NCBI GenBank assembly: GCA_028688515.1
Contig: JAQTXZ010000001.1
Location: 558,001-622,000, forward strand
Direction: 5' to 3'
DNA from: Patescibacteria group bacterium
Lineage (GTDB): Bacteria; Patescibacteriota; Patescibacteriia; 2-12-FULL-60-25
DNA: 64,000 bases
The notes under the pieces were generated by a model, which saw nothing but the letters and a program-made list of their open reading frames with translations, ran no database searches and was not told the origin of the DNA. The position numbers and the translations under genes were made by a program. Shown here piece after piece: positions 7,839-16,577 of this stretch; within the stretch, counting starts at the first letter, position 1, and each line of letters opens with the position of its first letter.

Positions 7839-8858
7839 ATGCGTACTAAATTATTTTTGATTTTTGTATTTGTCTTAACAAGCATCATGCTTTCGACAAA
7901 TGTAGTATCTGCAGAGACCGCGAGTCCCGTTGTTTTGCCGTTGCCTAATTACGCGAATGACAGATTCTATTTAACTTACGGACAGTACGTGAAAGACAGA
8001 TTTATCGGCTATCACCTTGGCGATGATATCGAGGCGCGTGACGCAACTGCAACGGTCCCGGTCGTATCCATCGCTGACGGGACAGTACGGCACAAAGCTT
8101 GGCACAACGGTTACGGCGGTCTGATTATTATTCAACATTATATCGACGGACGACCATATCAATCTCTCTATGGCCACGTCAGTCTTGCATCATCCCCTCT
8201 TAAAGTCGGCAGCAAAGTCAGCAAGGGACAATTAATTGCAAATCTTGGCGCGGATAAATCGCAAGAAACGGACGGTGAACACAAACATTTGCACTTTGAA
8301 GTTTATCCCGGCACATCAATCCGCATCCAAGGTTACACGCAGGCGGCTTCGCTAATAAAAAACTGGACAAATCCGCAGGATTTTTTCTCTACCTTCGGAT
8401 TAAACGTCCGCATGCGCGAAAGGCAATACACCCCAAACATGGATAGAGAACGCGACCGATTCGGTTTAAACTTTTGGATCCCCGGCAACATGGGGATTGA
8501 GTATATTCCGCAGATTGATGCACTAAATATTTTTGATCTTTCCGGCCAAGGACCGGCGCGTGAAAGAGCACAATTTTTGATCTTTAATTTACAGCAGGCA
8601 GATCCAACGAAAGTCGCGGGCTATAACGTCGAAACTTTTGCGACCTCGACCCTTGAAAGCGGCGCACAAACGACTGCTACGCGCCTGACGAAAACCCCCG
8701 TTGCGCCCATCGCAAACCAACCGACCTGGCGCGCCGCGACGACTTGGGCGCTTGCAGTAACAAGTCCCGATGGAAGTCGACATTACCTTGTCATTGCGAA
8801 TCCAAAACAATCTCTGGGAGAGCTTGAGAATCTGGTTGCAAGCTTTAAGTTCAAATAA
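7839..8858 (+). CDS. Secreted M23-like metallopeptidase
   Basis: A signal peptide (MRTKLFLIFVFVLTSIM...VSA) is followed by an M23/LytM-type beta domain. YHLGDDIEARD corresponds to the first Zn ligand region (HxxxD), and HKHLHFEVYPG gives the HxH motif. It probably cleaves or binds peptidoglycan cross-bridges outside the membrane. ATG 7839 is preferred over ATG 7824 or 7827 because it starts directly at the signal peptide and follows a possible TATGAT box at 7823-7828. The C-terminal half is unassigned. Confidence 0.8.
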   Translation: MRTKLFLIFVFVLTSIMLSTNVVSAETASPVVLPLPNYANDRFYLTYGQYVKDRFIGYHLGDDIEARDATATVPVVSIADGTVRHKAWHNGYGGLIIIQHYIDGRPYQSLYGHVSLASSPLKVGSKVSKGQLIANLGADKSQETDGEHKHLHFEVYPGTSIRIQGYTQAASLIKNWTNPQDFFSTFGLNVRMRERQYTPNMDRERDRFGLNFWIPGNMGIEYIPQIDALNIFDLSGQGPARERAQFLIFNLQQADPTKVAGYNVETFATSTLESGAQTTATRLTKTPVAPIANQPTWRAATTWALAVTSPDGSRHYLVIANPKQSLGELENLVASFKFK

Positions 8859-8882
8859 CGCTATTTGTCATTATCGACTTTT

Positions 8883-9052
8883 CTGTCATTGCGAGCGAAG
8901 TCCGACGGAGCGCGGCAATCTACCCCTCCTCTGTCATCTCGAGCGAAGTCCGACGGAGTCGAGAGACCTAGTTCGTGCCAATAACTGAAGCAACTATGTT
9001 AGAAGCGGTAGGATTTCTCCACTTCGCTTTTACGCTACGGTCGAAATGACAG
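8883..9052. repeat. Dispersed repeat cluster (gtcat...gaaatgacag type)
   Basis: Two similar units (8883-8922 and 8931-8969) beginning CTGTCATnnCGAGCGAAG, and a distal inverted arm GGTCGAAATGACAG at 9039-9052. The same repeat type recurs at 45345 and 47548. No gene is seen in this 260-bp gap. Confidence 0.75.
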
Positions 9053-9118
9053 AGGCTGTTTGGTTATTGTTTTTTGGTTATTGGTTATTGACTTGAGATG
9101 TGGTAAAATACCTCTCGT

Positions 9119-10468
9119 ATGGAGGGAAAAAAATCAAACGGCGTTTCAAAATGCGCCTATGTAGTTTCGGTTAACATGGGATACGGCCATGAACGTGCTG
9201 CGTACGGTCTAAAAGAGCTGGCCCACGGCGGCATAATAACCGCCAACAACTATCCGGGCATTCCGGAAAAGGACAAAATGCTTTGGGTGGAGAGCCGCAA
9301 AGGTTACGAAGCCATTTCACGGTTAAAACCTATTCCGGTTTTAGGCGATGTGGCTTTTGCGATAATGGATAAGATACAAGAAATTCCTTCTTTTTATCCT
9401 CGCAGAGATCTTTCGGAAGCGACCTATCAGGTCAAACAAACTTATTACATGATCGAGCACTTGGATTTGTGCAAACATTTGATTGAAAAACTTTCCAAAA
9501 AACCATTGCCGCTCATCTGCACTTTCTTTATCCCCGCTTTTGCAGCGGAAGTCTACGATTATCCGGGAGACATTTACCTCGTCATTTGCGATGCCGATAT
9601 TTCCCGCGCCTGGGTTGCGAAAGACCCTAAAAAGAGCCGCATCAAGTATTTTGCACCCAACGGCAGAGTCGTCGAAAGACTTAAACTCTACGGAGTTCCC
9701 GAAGAAAATATTTATTTGACCGGCTTCCCACTTCCTAAGGAAGCTATCGGCGATTTAGCCGGCAACATCACGCGTCAGGATCTTATGGCTCGCGTTTGCA
9801 ATCTGGACCCGAACGGCGTCTTTCTTAAGAAATACGCACGCGTCATCGAAAGCGAACTGGGTAGCAACACTTGTGTCATAAAAAAGAATCATGACTTAAC
9901 CGTCATGTTTACAGTCGGCGGTGCAGGCGCACAAAAGCAGCTGGGCATTGATATATTAACAAGCTTGAAACGCATACTCGTCCGCGACGGATTAAAACTA
10001 CACCTTGTGGCTGGAACAAAGAAAGAAATAGCGGACGATTTTCATGCGGCCGTAAAAAAACTTAATTTAAAAAATTTATTGGGCAAAAAAATCTTCATTG
10101 ATTATCACGAGGACCGGCCGACATATTTTAGAGAATTCACCAAACTGCTTCGCAAAACCGATATTCTTTGGACAAAGCCCAGTGAAATGTCTTTTTACTG
10201 CGGCATGGGTTTGCCGATTTTAATGGCGCCGCCCATCGGCTCGCAAGAAGACTTTAATCGAACCTGGCTAATGTATATCGGCGCAGGTATCGATCAGGGC
10301 GATCCGGAATCAACCAGCGAGTGGCTTTTTGACTGGATTAACAGCGGAGGCATAGCCCGCGCCGCCTGGAACGGCTACATGGAAGCCCCGCAGCACGGTG
10401 CTTATCGCATCGAAGGAATCATCACCGGAAAACGAATGGATGTTGAGAATTTGCCAATGATCGTATAA
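9119..10468 (+). CDS. Glycosyltransferase, GT28/MGDG synthase-like
   Basis: A 449-residue protein. The N-terminus VVSVNMGYGHERAAYGL resembles the glycine-rich acceptor-binding loop of MurG and monogalactosyldiacylglycerol synthases (GHxxAA). The C-terminal half has TVMFTVGGAGAQKQLG and TKPSEMSFYCGMGLPILMAPP, like the donor-binding region. It probably makes a glycolipid or a lipid-linked sugar at the membrane. A TTGGTT-17-TAAAAT promoter ends 9 nt before the ATG. Substrate unknown. Confidence 0.7.
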   Translation: MEGKKSNGVSKCAYVVSVNMGYGHERAAYGLKELAHGGIITANNYPGIPEKDKMLWVESRKGYEAISRLKPIPVLGDVAFAIMDKIQEIPSFYPRRDLSEATYQVKQTYYMIEHLDLCKHLIEKLSKKPLPLICTFFIPAFAAEVYDYPGDIYLVICDADISRAWVAKDPKKSRIKYFAPNGRVVERLKLYGVPEENIYLTGFPLPKEAIGDLAGNITRQDLMARVCNLDPNGVFLKKYARVIESELGSNTCVIKKNHDLTVMFTVGGAGAQKQLGIDILTSLKRILVRDGLKLHLVAGTKKEIADDFHAAVKKLNLKNLLGKKIFIDYHEDRPTYFREFTKLLRKTDILWTKPSEMSFYCGMGLPILMAPPIGSQEDFNRTWLMYIGAGIDQGDPESTSEWLFDWINSGGIARAAWNGYMEAPQHGAYRIEGIITGKRMDVENLPMIV

Positions 10469-10484
10469 ATTCAATCATCAAAGC

Positions 10485-10515
10485 AAAAAAAGATGCCCAA
10501 TTGGGCATCTTTTTT
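10485..10515. terminator. Bidirectional intrinsic terminator
   Basis: A perfect hairpin with arms AAAAAAGATGCCCAA / TTGGGCATCTTTTTT between two convergent genes, giving a T-run in both directions. Confidence 0.9.
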
Positions 10516-10528
10516 ATCGTAGTGCTCG

Positions 10529-12877
10529 TCACATCCCGGAACTTACTCGCGCAAAGAAGATAAAACCAAACAAGAACACTGCAGTCATAACTATCGGGGC
10601 AATATCAGAGAGCCAATTGCGTTTGTCGGGATGAAAACCTTTTAGCAGCAACGAGTTCATCACAACTGATACGGATGACATTGCCATGGCAAGACCGGCA
10701 AGTTCCGGACGCAAAATGAGTCCGACGCCTGCAAAAACGCGCGCAGCGATCGGTATGCCGACGGCGTTGTAAAACAAAGCAAAAAACATGTTCTGTTTTA
10801 TCTTGCCCATTGTTGAACGAGAAAGTTTAATTGCAGTCGCAACATCGCGCAAGTCATTTTTCATAATAACGATTCCTCCGGCTTCCATAGTGACATCAGT
10901 CCCCGACCCCATCGCGATTCCAAGATCAGCTTGCGCCAATGCCGGCGCGTCGTTGATGCCGTCGCCGACCATGGCAACTATTTTGCCTTGCGACTGGAGT
11001 TTTTTGACTTCCGCGGCTTTTCCCTCAGGCAAAACATCTGACAATATTTTCCGTATGCCGACTTGAGTTGCAATTGCCAACGCGGTATTTTTATTGTCGC
11101 CGGTTATCATGTAGACTTCGATTCCCATATCTTTGAGGCGCTTGATGGCTTCTTGCGAAGAAGCTTTGACCGTGTCAGCGACGGCTATCGCACCCAAAAC
11201 CTCATCCCCGGCTCCAAGCAGCATTACGGTCTTGCCTTGATACTCCAAGCTTTGCACCGTTTTGCCAATTTCATCGGTCAACTGCGCGGATCCGTTCAAA
11301 AGTTTACGATTTCCGATAAAATATTCCCGCCCATTAATTTGACCATGAACGCCTTTTCCGGCTACGGCGCTAAAACCGCTGACATCTGAAAGCTCCAATT
11401 TTTCCGCAAGCGCATGTTTATATATTGCTTCTGCCAGCGGATGCTCCGACTGCCTTTCCAAACTCGCAGCCAATGCTAAGATTTCTTTTTGACTTTTCTT
11501 GCCGAAAGACAAAACATCCGTCACATCCGGTTTGCCCTGCGTGATTGTCCCCGTCTTGTCAAAAACAATGACGTTAATTGATCTCGCAATTTCCAAAGGT
11601 TCTCCGCCTTTGATCAAGATGCCGTTTTCCGCGCCTTTACCGGTACCGACCATCAGCGCAGTTGGCGTCGCGAGTCCAAGCGCGCAAGGACAAGCTATGA
11701 CTATAACCGCAGTAAAAGCCATCAATGCGAAAGTCAAAGTTGAACCCAAAAAGAAAAACCAAACAGCAAATGTCAGCACGGCGATTACAATCACTGTCGG
11801 CACAAATCGCGCCGAAATTTTATCTGCAAAGTTTTGAATCGGCGCCTTGGAACCTTGCGCGTCTTCAATAAGACGGACAATCTGCGACAAGGTCGTCTCT
11901 GCACCGATACGCGTCGCCTTGAACTCGAAACTGCCGGATTTATTGATCGTCCCACCCGTAACACCATCTCCGACTTTTTTATCAACCGGCAGACTCTCTC
12001 CAGTTACCATAGACTCGTCAATCGCTGATGCACCGCTGACGATTACGCCGTCTACAGGAATTTTCTCCCCCGGTCTGACAACGACGATGTCAGCATGCAC
12101 AACTTCATCAATCGGAATGTCCAACGTTTTTCCATCGCGGACAACGCGCGCCACCTTGGCTTGCATGCCCATCAATTTACGAATCGCATCAGACGTTTTG
12201 CCCTTGGTCTCTGCCTCCAGCCATTTACCGAGCAGCACAAAGGTAATCAGAAAAGCTGCGGTTTCAAAGTACAAATCCGGGATCATGCCATTTTGTCCGA
12301 TCAGACTAAGATGTGTCGCTGCGTAGTAAATGTAATTAACAAGACTGTAAACATAGGCAGTCGTCGTTCCGATGGCAATCAAACTGTCCATGCTAAACGT
12401 CATCATGCGCGAAGACGAGTACAAGCCTTTGTAGAATCCAGCGCCTAAAATAAATTGCACAGGAGTGACCAGAATGAGCGAAAGCAAACCAACCCAAGGT
12501 AAAAGGACATTTGAGCCGGGCAGCCAAGGCAAAAAACCCATCAGCATAAAGTAAGCCAAAGGGATGCTCAATATAATCGCCCGAATAAATTCTTTCTTTG
12601 ATCTTTTAATCTCATCGTCTCTTTTTTTGATTTCGGCCTGGGAATCTTTGGCATTGACGAGCACCGCCTTGTAACCTGCGTTGCCGACAGCTTTAATGAG
12701 AGTTTGCGGCGAAACCTTGCCGTCAACGAGCACCGAAGCTTTTTCTGCAGCAAAGTTAACATTCGCCTGCACAACGCCGGGCGTTTTTTTAAGAGCTTTT
12801 TCGATCAGCATCGCGCAAGACGCGCAATGCATGCCATAAAGCGAGAGATTTACTCTCTCTTGAGAATTTTGTGCCAT
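10529..12877 (-). CDS. copA: Copper-exporting P1B-type ATPase
   Basis: A 782-residue CPx-ATPase. An N-terminal HMA domain (GMHCASC) is followed by transmembrane helices with the ion-binding CPC in [16 protein letters not shown]. The phosphorylation motif [15 protein letters not shown] and hinge [16 protein letters not shown] are also present. Pumps Cu(I) out of the cytoplasm. Last gene of the minus-strand operon that begins at 14468, and terminated by a hairpin at 10485-10515. Confidence 0.95.
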   Translation of the reverse strand: MAQNSQERVNLSLYGMHCASCAMLIEKALKKTPGVVQANVNFAAEKASVLVDGKVSPQTLIKAVGNAGYKAVLVNAKDSQAEIKKRDDEIKRSKKEFIRAIILSIPLAYFMLMGFLPWLPGSNVLLPWVGLLSLILVTPVQFILGAGFYKGLYSSSRMMTFSMDSLIAIGTTTAYVYSLVNYIYYAATHLSLIGQNGMIPDLYFETAAFLITFVLLGKWLEAETKGKTSDAIRKLMGMQAKVARVVRDGKTLDIPIDEVVHADIVVVRPGEKIPVDGVIVSGASAIDESMVTGESLPVDKKVGDGVTGGTINKSGSFEFKATRIGAETTLSQIVRLIEDAQGSKAPIQNFADKISARFVPTVIVIAVLTFAVWFFFLGSTLTFALMAFTAVIVIACPCALGLATPTALMVGTGKGAENGILIKGGEPLEIARSINVIVFDKTGTITQGKPDVTDVLSFGKKSQKEILALAASLERQSEHPLAEAIYKHALAEKLELSDVSGFSAVAGKGVHGQINGREYFIGNRKLLNGSAQLTDEIGKTVQSLEYQGKTVMLLGAGDEVLGAIAVADTVKASSQEAIKRLKDMGIEVYMITGDNKNTALAIATQVGIRKILSDVLPEGKAAEVKKLQSQGKIVAMVGDGINDAPALAQADLGIAMGSGTDVTMEAGGIVIMKNDLRDVATAIKLSRSTMGKIKQNMFFALFYNAVGIPIAARVFAGVGLILRPELAGLAMAMSSVSVVMNSLLLKGFHPDKRNWLSDIAPIVMTAVFLFGFIFFARVSSGM

Positions 12878-12882
12878 AATTT

Positions 12883-13086
12883 TTAAGCGATTTTATAATC
12901 CGTGCCCTCGAGCGACTTCGTCACTTCGTCGGCGCTGATTTGATGATCAGCGGCGATCTTGACCATGCCGTCCATGCCGCTGATTTGCACATCCGTGACT
13001 CCGTTTATTTCGCCGAGCAGCATCGGCACGAGTTTAAGGCAGGAATCGCAGTGTAAACCGCTGATTGTAAATTCTGAAGTTGTCAT
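12883..13086 (-). CDS. Heavy-metal-associated (HMA) metallochaperone
   Basis: A 67-residue single HMA fold. The motif [11 protein letters not shown] carries the metal-binding CxxC, and the C-terminus follows the usual beta-alpha-beta-beta-alpha-beta layout. Probably passes Cu(I) to CopA, whose gene starts 5 bp downstream. Confidence 0.88.
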   Translation of the reverse strand: MTTSEFTISGLHCDSCLKLVPMLLGEINGVTDVQISGMDGMVKIAADHQISADEVTKSLEGTDYKIA

Positions 13087-13106
13087 ATGATTTTAATTAA
13101 GGGCTA

Positions 13107-14468
13107 TTAATCGCTGACCGTAAACTGTCCGGTATACATCCCCATCGAACAAGAGAATCTTATTATGCCCGTTTGTTTTGGAACAAAATTAAATTCATTC
13201 ACGCCGGGTTTTAATACTGCATTAATCCCAACGGATGAAGCTACAAGAGTACCCGCACAGCCGCGGGCTTGATTATCAACTTCCCATCTGACTGGAATGC
13301 CTACTTTGATTGATATTTTGCTCGGCTTGTATCCCGCATCAGTCGCTACCATTTTTACGATTTGTTGTTTGCTCATCTGGCCGACATTGGATTTGACGGA
13401 CGGAACACCGCTATTCGAACCCGATGACGGAAGAGAGATGCCTGCAAGCGCAACTCCATTACGCAAGTTCAGCAATCCCAAGACTACCACTAAAGCTCCC
13501 GCAACTTTAAGAGCAAATCGTCCGCCTTTTCCCTTAAAAGCGGTTGTCGCCAACCCGAACAGCATAAGACCCGGGATCGTTCCAACGGCGAATGCGCCGA
13601 GAATTGCCGCGCTCGTTGCAAAACTCCCGGTTGTTAAAGCATACGCCTGGAGGGCTTGAGTAAAACCGCAAGGCAGAAAAAATGTTGCCGCTCCCATGAC
13701 GACCGGAAGCCAAATGCCTGATCTCTGTGCCTTGTTCAAAATCCCATGAGACAAAGCTTTTGGCGTACCCGGCAAATATTTACGCACAGATACAGGCAAC
13801 AGATGAAGCATGTCGAGGCCAATCAAAATCATGTATAAAGCCGCGACAGCGAGGATCAAAGCTGTTGTCGTTGGTGAAAAAGCAAACTTCGCACCAATCC
13901 ATCCCAATATTCCGCCAAGCACTGAATAGCTTGCGACTCTTCCGGCCAAGAACATTACAACCGGCATCACGCGGACAGATATTTTATTGGAGCCTGCAGC
14001 AGCGTGCGCCGTACTCGATATAAGCAATCCGCTGACAACAGCAACGCACGATGACAGAGAAGCCAGAAGTCCCAAAACAATCGCCGCTCCTGGACTTATA
14101 TTTTGATTAATCTGTCCGCTCGAAACAAGTCCGCTTAGATGAGTAATCACCCAGGCCAAACCGATTGCCAGCGCAAACAAACCGATCAGTTCCGACCAAC
14201 TCGGTTTTTTTCGATATGTCTCGTACGCAACTTCTCCGTCGTGAATTTTATATTTTTGGTCCAAGAGAGACTTTTGCAATTCCGCTTTGTCCAACTCGCG
14301 GTCGCTGATAATCTTAACCGTACCGTGATGCGAATCGGCTTTTACCTCTTTTACTCCCGGCAAATTCCTCCAAGATCTTTCAACCATCATCTCGCAGCTG
14401 TGGCAGGTCATGCCTTCGACTGCAAACTTACATTCAACATTCTTTTTTAAATCATCTTTATTGTCCAT
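13107..14468 (-). CDS. HMA - TauE/SafE-like membrane domain - cupredoxin-like fusion protein
   Basis: Three parts are visible. Residues about 10-75 are an HMA domain with GMTCHSC. Residues about 90-345 are a 6-7 helix membrane domain of the DsbD/UreH-like type, with SSCVAVVSG and FFLPCGFTQA. Residues about 375-453 form a cupredoxin-like domain with VGIPVRWEVDNQARGCAG and RFSCSMGMYTGQF, rich in Cys and Met ligands. This architecture is known from copper and heavy-metal loci. First gene of the copper operon. Probably moves copper across, or inserts it at, the membrane. Confidence 0.85.
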   Translation of the reverse strand: MDNKDDLKKNVECKFAVEGMTCHSCEMMVERSWRNLPGVKEVKADSHHGTVKIISDRELDKAELQKSLLDQKYKIHDGEVAYETYRKKPSWSELIGLFALAIGLAWVITHLSGLVSSGQINQNISPGAAIVLGLLASLSSCVAVVSGLLISSTAHAAAGSNKISVRVMPVVMFLAGRVASYSVLGGILGWIGAKFAFSPTTTALILAVAALYMILIGLDMLHLLPVSVRKYLPGTPKALSHGILNKAQRSGIWLPVVMGAATFFLPCGFTQALQAYALTTGSFATSAAILGAFAVGTIPGLMLFGLATTAFKGKGGRFALKVAGALVVVLGLLNLRNGVALAGISLPSSGSNSGVPSVKSNVGQMSKQQIVKMVATDAGYKPSKISIKVGIPVRWEVDNQARGCAGTLVASSVGINAVLKPGVNEFNFVPKQTGIIRFSCSMGMYTGQFTVSD

Positions 14469-14511
14469 AAATCCTAACGATAATTATTAAGACCGCCTGA
14501 ATCTTAACCAT

Positions 14512-14528
14512 ACGGATAGTCTATCCGT
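14512..14528. promoter_or_regulatory. Palindromic operator candidate upstream of copper operon
   Basis: ACGGATAG-T-CTATCCGT is a perfect 17-bp palindrome 44 bp upstream of the first copper gene and 5 bp after the preceding gene. Its position suggests a repressor or activator site, though a clear promoter is not seen and the DNA could also form a hairpin. Confidence 0.45.
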
Positions 14529-14533
14529 CGACG

Positions 14534-14956
14534 TTAGGCTGACAAAGGTTTTTTTGGATTTAAAATGCCTTTGCTGTAAGCCTCTTTTAAAGGCGGAGAT
14601 GTTATGGAAACGGACAGGCTAGGCGCACTTCTCCCCTGTTCGGATGGAGTTTGCCGTGTCATCTCTTCCGAACCAGAAAAATTCGTGAACCTTATCACGG
14701 CCAAATGCTGCTCAGCCGAAGGCGTGATACTGCGCCAGAAGACAGTCGGGTCAACCGAGGAATATTTATTCAAAGTTTTATAGTCAAATATATCTGCCAA
14801 AGGACATTGTCCGTTGCTAAATGAATAATCCGACATTAAATCGCCACTCATCCCATCAAGATGCATTGGCGTATGTTGAATTGCACAAATACCAAAAAAT
14901 CCGGTTCCAATAACCGCCGCGAGTGCCAGTATAGCGAAAATTCTTTTTATATTCAT
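14534..14956 (-). CDS. Membrane-anchored hypothetical protein next to the copper operon
   Basis: A 140-residue protein with an uncleaved signal-anchor (MNIKRIFAILALAAVIGTGFF) and an extracytoplasmic domain that begins with potential metal ligands (HTPMHLDGMSGDLM). The rest is polar without a known fold. It sits directly upstream of the copper genes, same strand, 65 bp away, so a copper role is possible but unproven. ATG 14956 is chosen because TATTAT lies exactly 6 nt upstream. Confidence 0.6.
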   Translation of the reverse strand: MNIKRIFAILALAAVIGTGFFGICAIQHTPMHLDGMSGDLMSDYSFSNGQCPLADIFDYKTLNKYSSVDPTVFWRSITPSAEQHLAVIRFTNFSGSEEMTRQTPSEQGRSAPSLSVSITSPPLKEAYSKGILNPKKPLSA

Positions 14957-14962
14957 GCTGGA

Positions 14963-14968
14963 ATAATA
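14963..14968 (-). promoter_or_regulatory. -10 box for leaderless mRNA
   Basis: TATTAT on the minus strand, 6 nt before ATG 14956. An alternative TTGGAC-16-TATATC promoter lies slightly upstream. Confidence 0.45.
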
Positions 14969-15060
14969 GGATATATCACGGTCTTTTCGCTGTCCAACCG
15001 TTAAACACACTCTCATAAGTGTTCCAGCCACTTGATGAGTGTAAGTTAGCCAAAAAATAC

Positions 15061-15086
15061 AAAAAACCTCTCATTGGAGGTTTTTT
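15061..15086 (-). terminator. Intrinsic terminator after tRNA-Glu
   Basis: AAAAAACCTC / GAGGTTTTTT stem with a 6-nt loop, starting 4 bp beyond the tRNA 3' end; symmetric, so it could work in both directions. Confidence 0.85.
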
Positions 15087-15090
15087 GGTT

Positions 15091-15165
15091 TGGTAGCGCG
15101 TACGGGAATCGAACCCGTATTACCAGGATGAGAACCTGACGTCCTAACCATTAGACGAACGCGCC
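15091..15165 (-). tRNA. tRNA-Glu (anticodon TTC)
   Basis: A full cloverleaf with acceptor GGCGCGT/ACGCGCT, anticodon loop TTCTCAT, T-loop TTCGATT, and encoded CCA. Confidence 0.95.
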
Positions 15166-15213
15166 ATGTATTCAATTACAAATGCCAAATTACGAATTAC
15201 GAATTAAGGATTA

Positions 15214-16521
15214 TTATTTTCGCAACCATTCCGGAGATTGTCTGACGAGAAGTTGCGGAGCGAGAAGAGGGTCTGACATGAGTTCTTTTGTGATTTTTTC
15301 CATGCGCGATCCTTGCGAGCCCTTGATCAGAACGACGTCGTTCTCTTGTAAGATGTTCTGTTGAATATGCAATCCAGCTTCCGGACTTTTATCAAAATAC
15401 ACAATCCTGTCTTGAGGCATGCCGGCTTTGGCGGCCGACTGTCCTATGACGGCGCCCAGTTTACCACAGCAAACCAAAAAGTCAATGTTTGACTGAGCAA
15501 CCAAGTTGCCGATCTTTTCATGTTCGGACTGGCTTAAAGCACCGAGCTCCAACATATCTCCCAAGGCAGCAATGCGGCGTCCGCCTGACGGCAACGGAAA
15601 GTTTGCAAGTTCATGGATAGCCATCTCCATGGCTTGAGGCTGAGCGTTGTAACTGTCATCCAAGAGCATCGTCTGTTTTATGCCCGGGATTAGCCTGGTG
15701 CGTCCGGCCATTCCGGAATAATGATCTTTTATGTATTCAATTGCAGGCGATGACATGTGATCCATCGAAATGCAAAAAGCGACAGCGGCGGCAATGGCAT
15801 AAGCGTGAGCTTCCCCGAACACGCCTTTCAATTTGAAATAATAAGATCTGTTTTTAAGTATTCGCAACTCCATCTCAAGTCCGGCCTCTTCCGGATAAAG
15901 CGGATCGTAAACAAGCCGGGTATTTTGTATATTGACGACGCTGGATGGATTTTTGCCATAACTGACTTTTTCCGCTTTAACAAGATCGCGCGACTCCCAA
16001 ACCAAAGAGTCGTCAGCATTCAAAATCGCTTCTCCGTCGGGCGGAATCGCTTTTAACATCTTGCGTTCTTCTTCGACAGCTGACTCGACTGAACCGAAAA
16101 ACTCCGTATGTTCCGCTCCCATGGCGGTCATGATAACGACTTGAGGCGGAGCGACGGAAAGCAAGTAGTCCAAATCTCCGGGATGGTCCGCAGCCATTTC
16201 CAAAATCAAATAACGGGCTTTTAATTTATAGACGCCCATCGAATACAGATAACCTTTGGCGAGCAATAAAACCCACTTAAACAGACTTTTACCGGGCGCA
16301 TCGCTTGCAAATACGGAAAGGGGTATGCCGAGTTCATTATTAAAATTCTTTTTTGAAGCACGCACCTCGTCTGCAGAGAGCCACCCGCTTAAGGCCAGCG
16401 ACAGAGCGTTGCGGGCGGAAGTTTTGCCCACAGAGCCGGCAATAGCTACAACCGTCGGCTTATCTCGCAGGATGGTTTTTCTGACGCATCCGCCCAAAAA
16501 TTTTTCAAATGCCTTTTTCAT
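15214..16521 (-). CDS. murF: UDP-MurNAc-tripeptide:D-Ala-D-Ala ligase
   Basis: A 435-residue Mur ligase. The ATP loop VAIAGSVGKTSARNAL is at residues 26-41. The central domain has GAEHTEFFGSVE and NADDSL, and the C-terminal domain has LLDDSYNAQPQAM and GDMLELG. These motifs, especially DDSYNA(N/Q)P, are diagnostic of MurF among Mur ligases. It adds D-Ala-D-Ala to the peptidoglycan precursor in the cytoplasm. Lies downstream of the PBP gene on the same strand. Confidence 0.9.
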   Translation of the reverse strand: MKKAFEKFLGGCVRKTILRDKPTVVAIAGSVGKTSARNALSLALSGWLSADEVRASKKNFNNELGIPLSVFASDAPGKSLFKWVLLLAKGYLYSMGVYKLKARYLILEMAADHPGDLDYLLSVAPPQVVIMTAMGAEHTEFFGSVESAVEEERKMLKAIPPDGEAILNADDSLVWESRDLVKAEKVSYGKNPSSVVNIQNTRLVYDPLYPEEAGLEMELRILKNRSYYFKLKGVFGEAHAYAIAAAVAFCISMDHMSSPAIEYIKDHYSGMAGRTRLIPGIKQTMLLDDSYNAQPQAMEMAIHELANFPLPSGGRRIAALGDMLELGALSQSEHEKIGNLVAQSNIDFLVCCGKLGAVIGQSAAKAGMPQDRIVYFDKSPEAGLHIQQNILQENDVVLIKGSQGSRMEKITKELMSDPLLAPQLLVRQSPEWLRK

Positions 16522-16577
16522 ACGAGATTCAAATTATCGCGCAATATAAATTTTGTCGAGGGTTGTCAAGACTCCGA

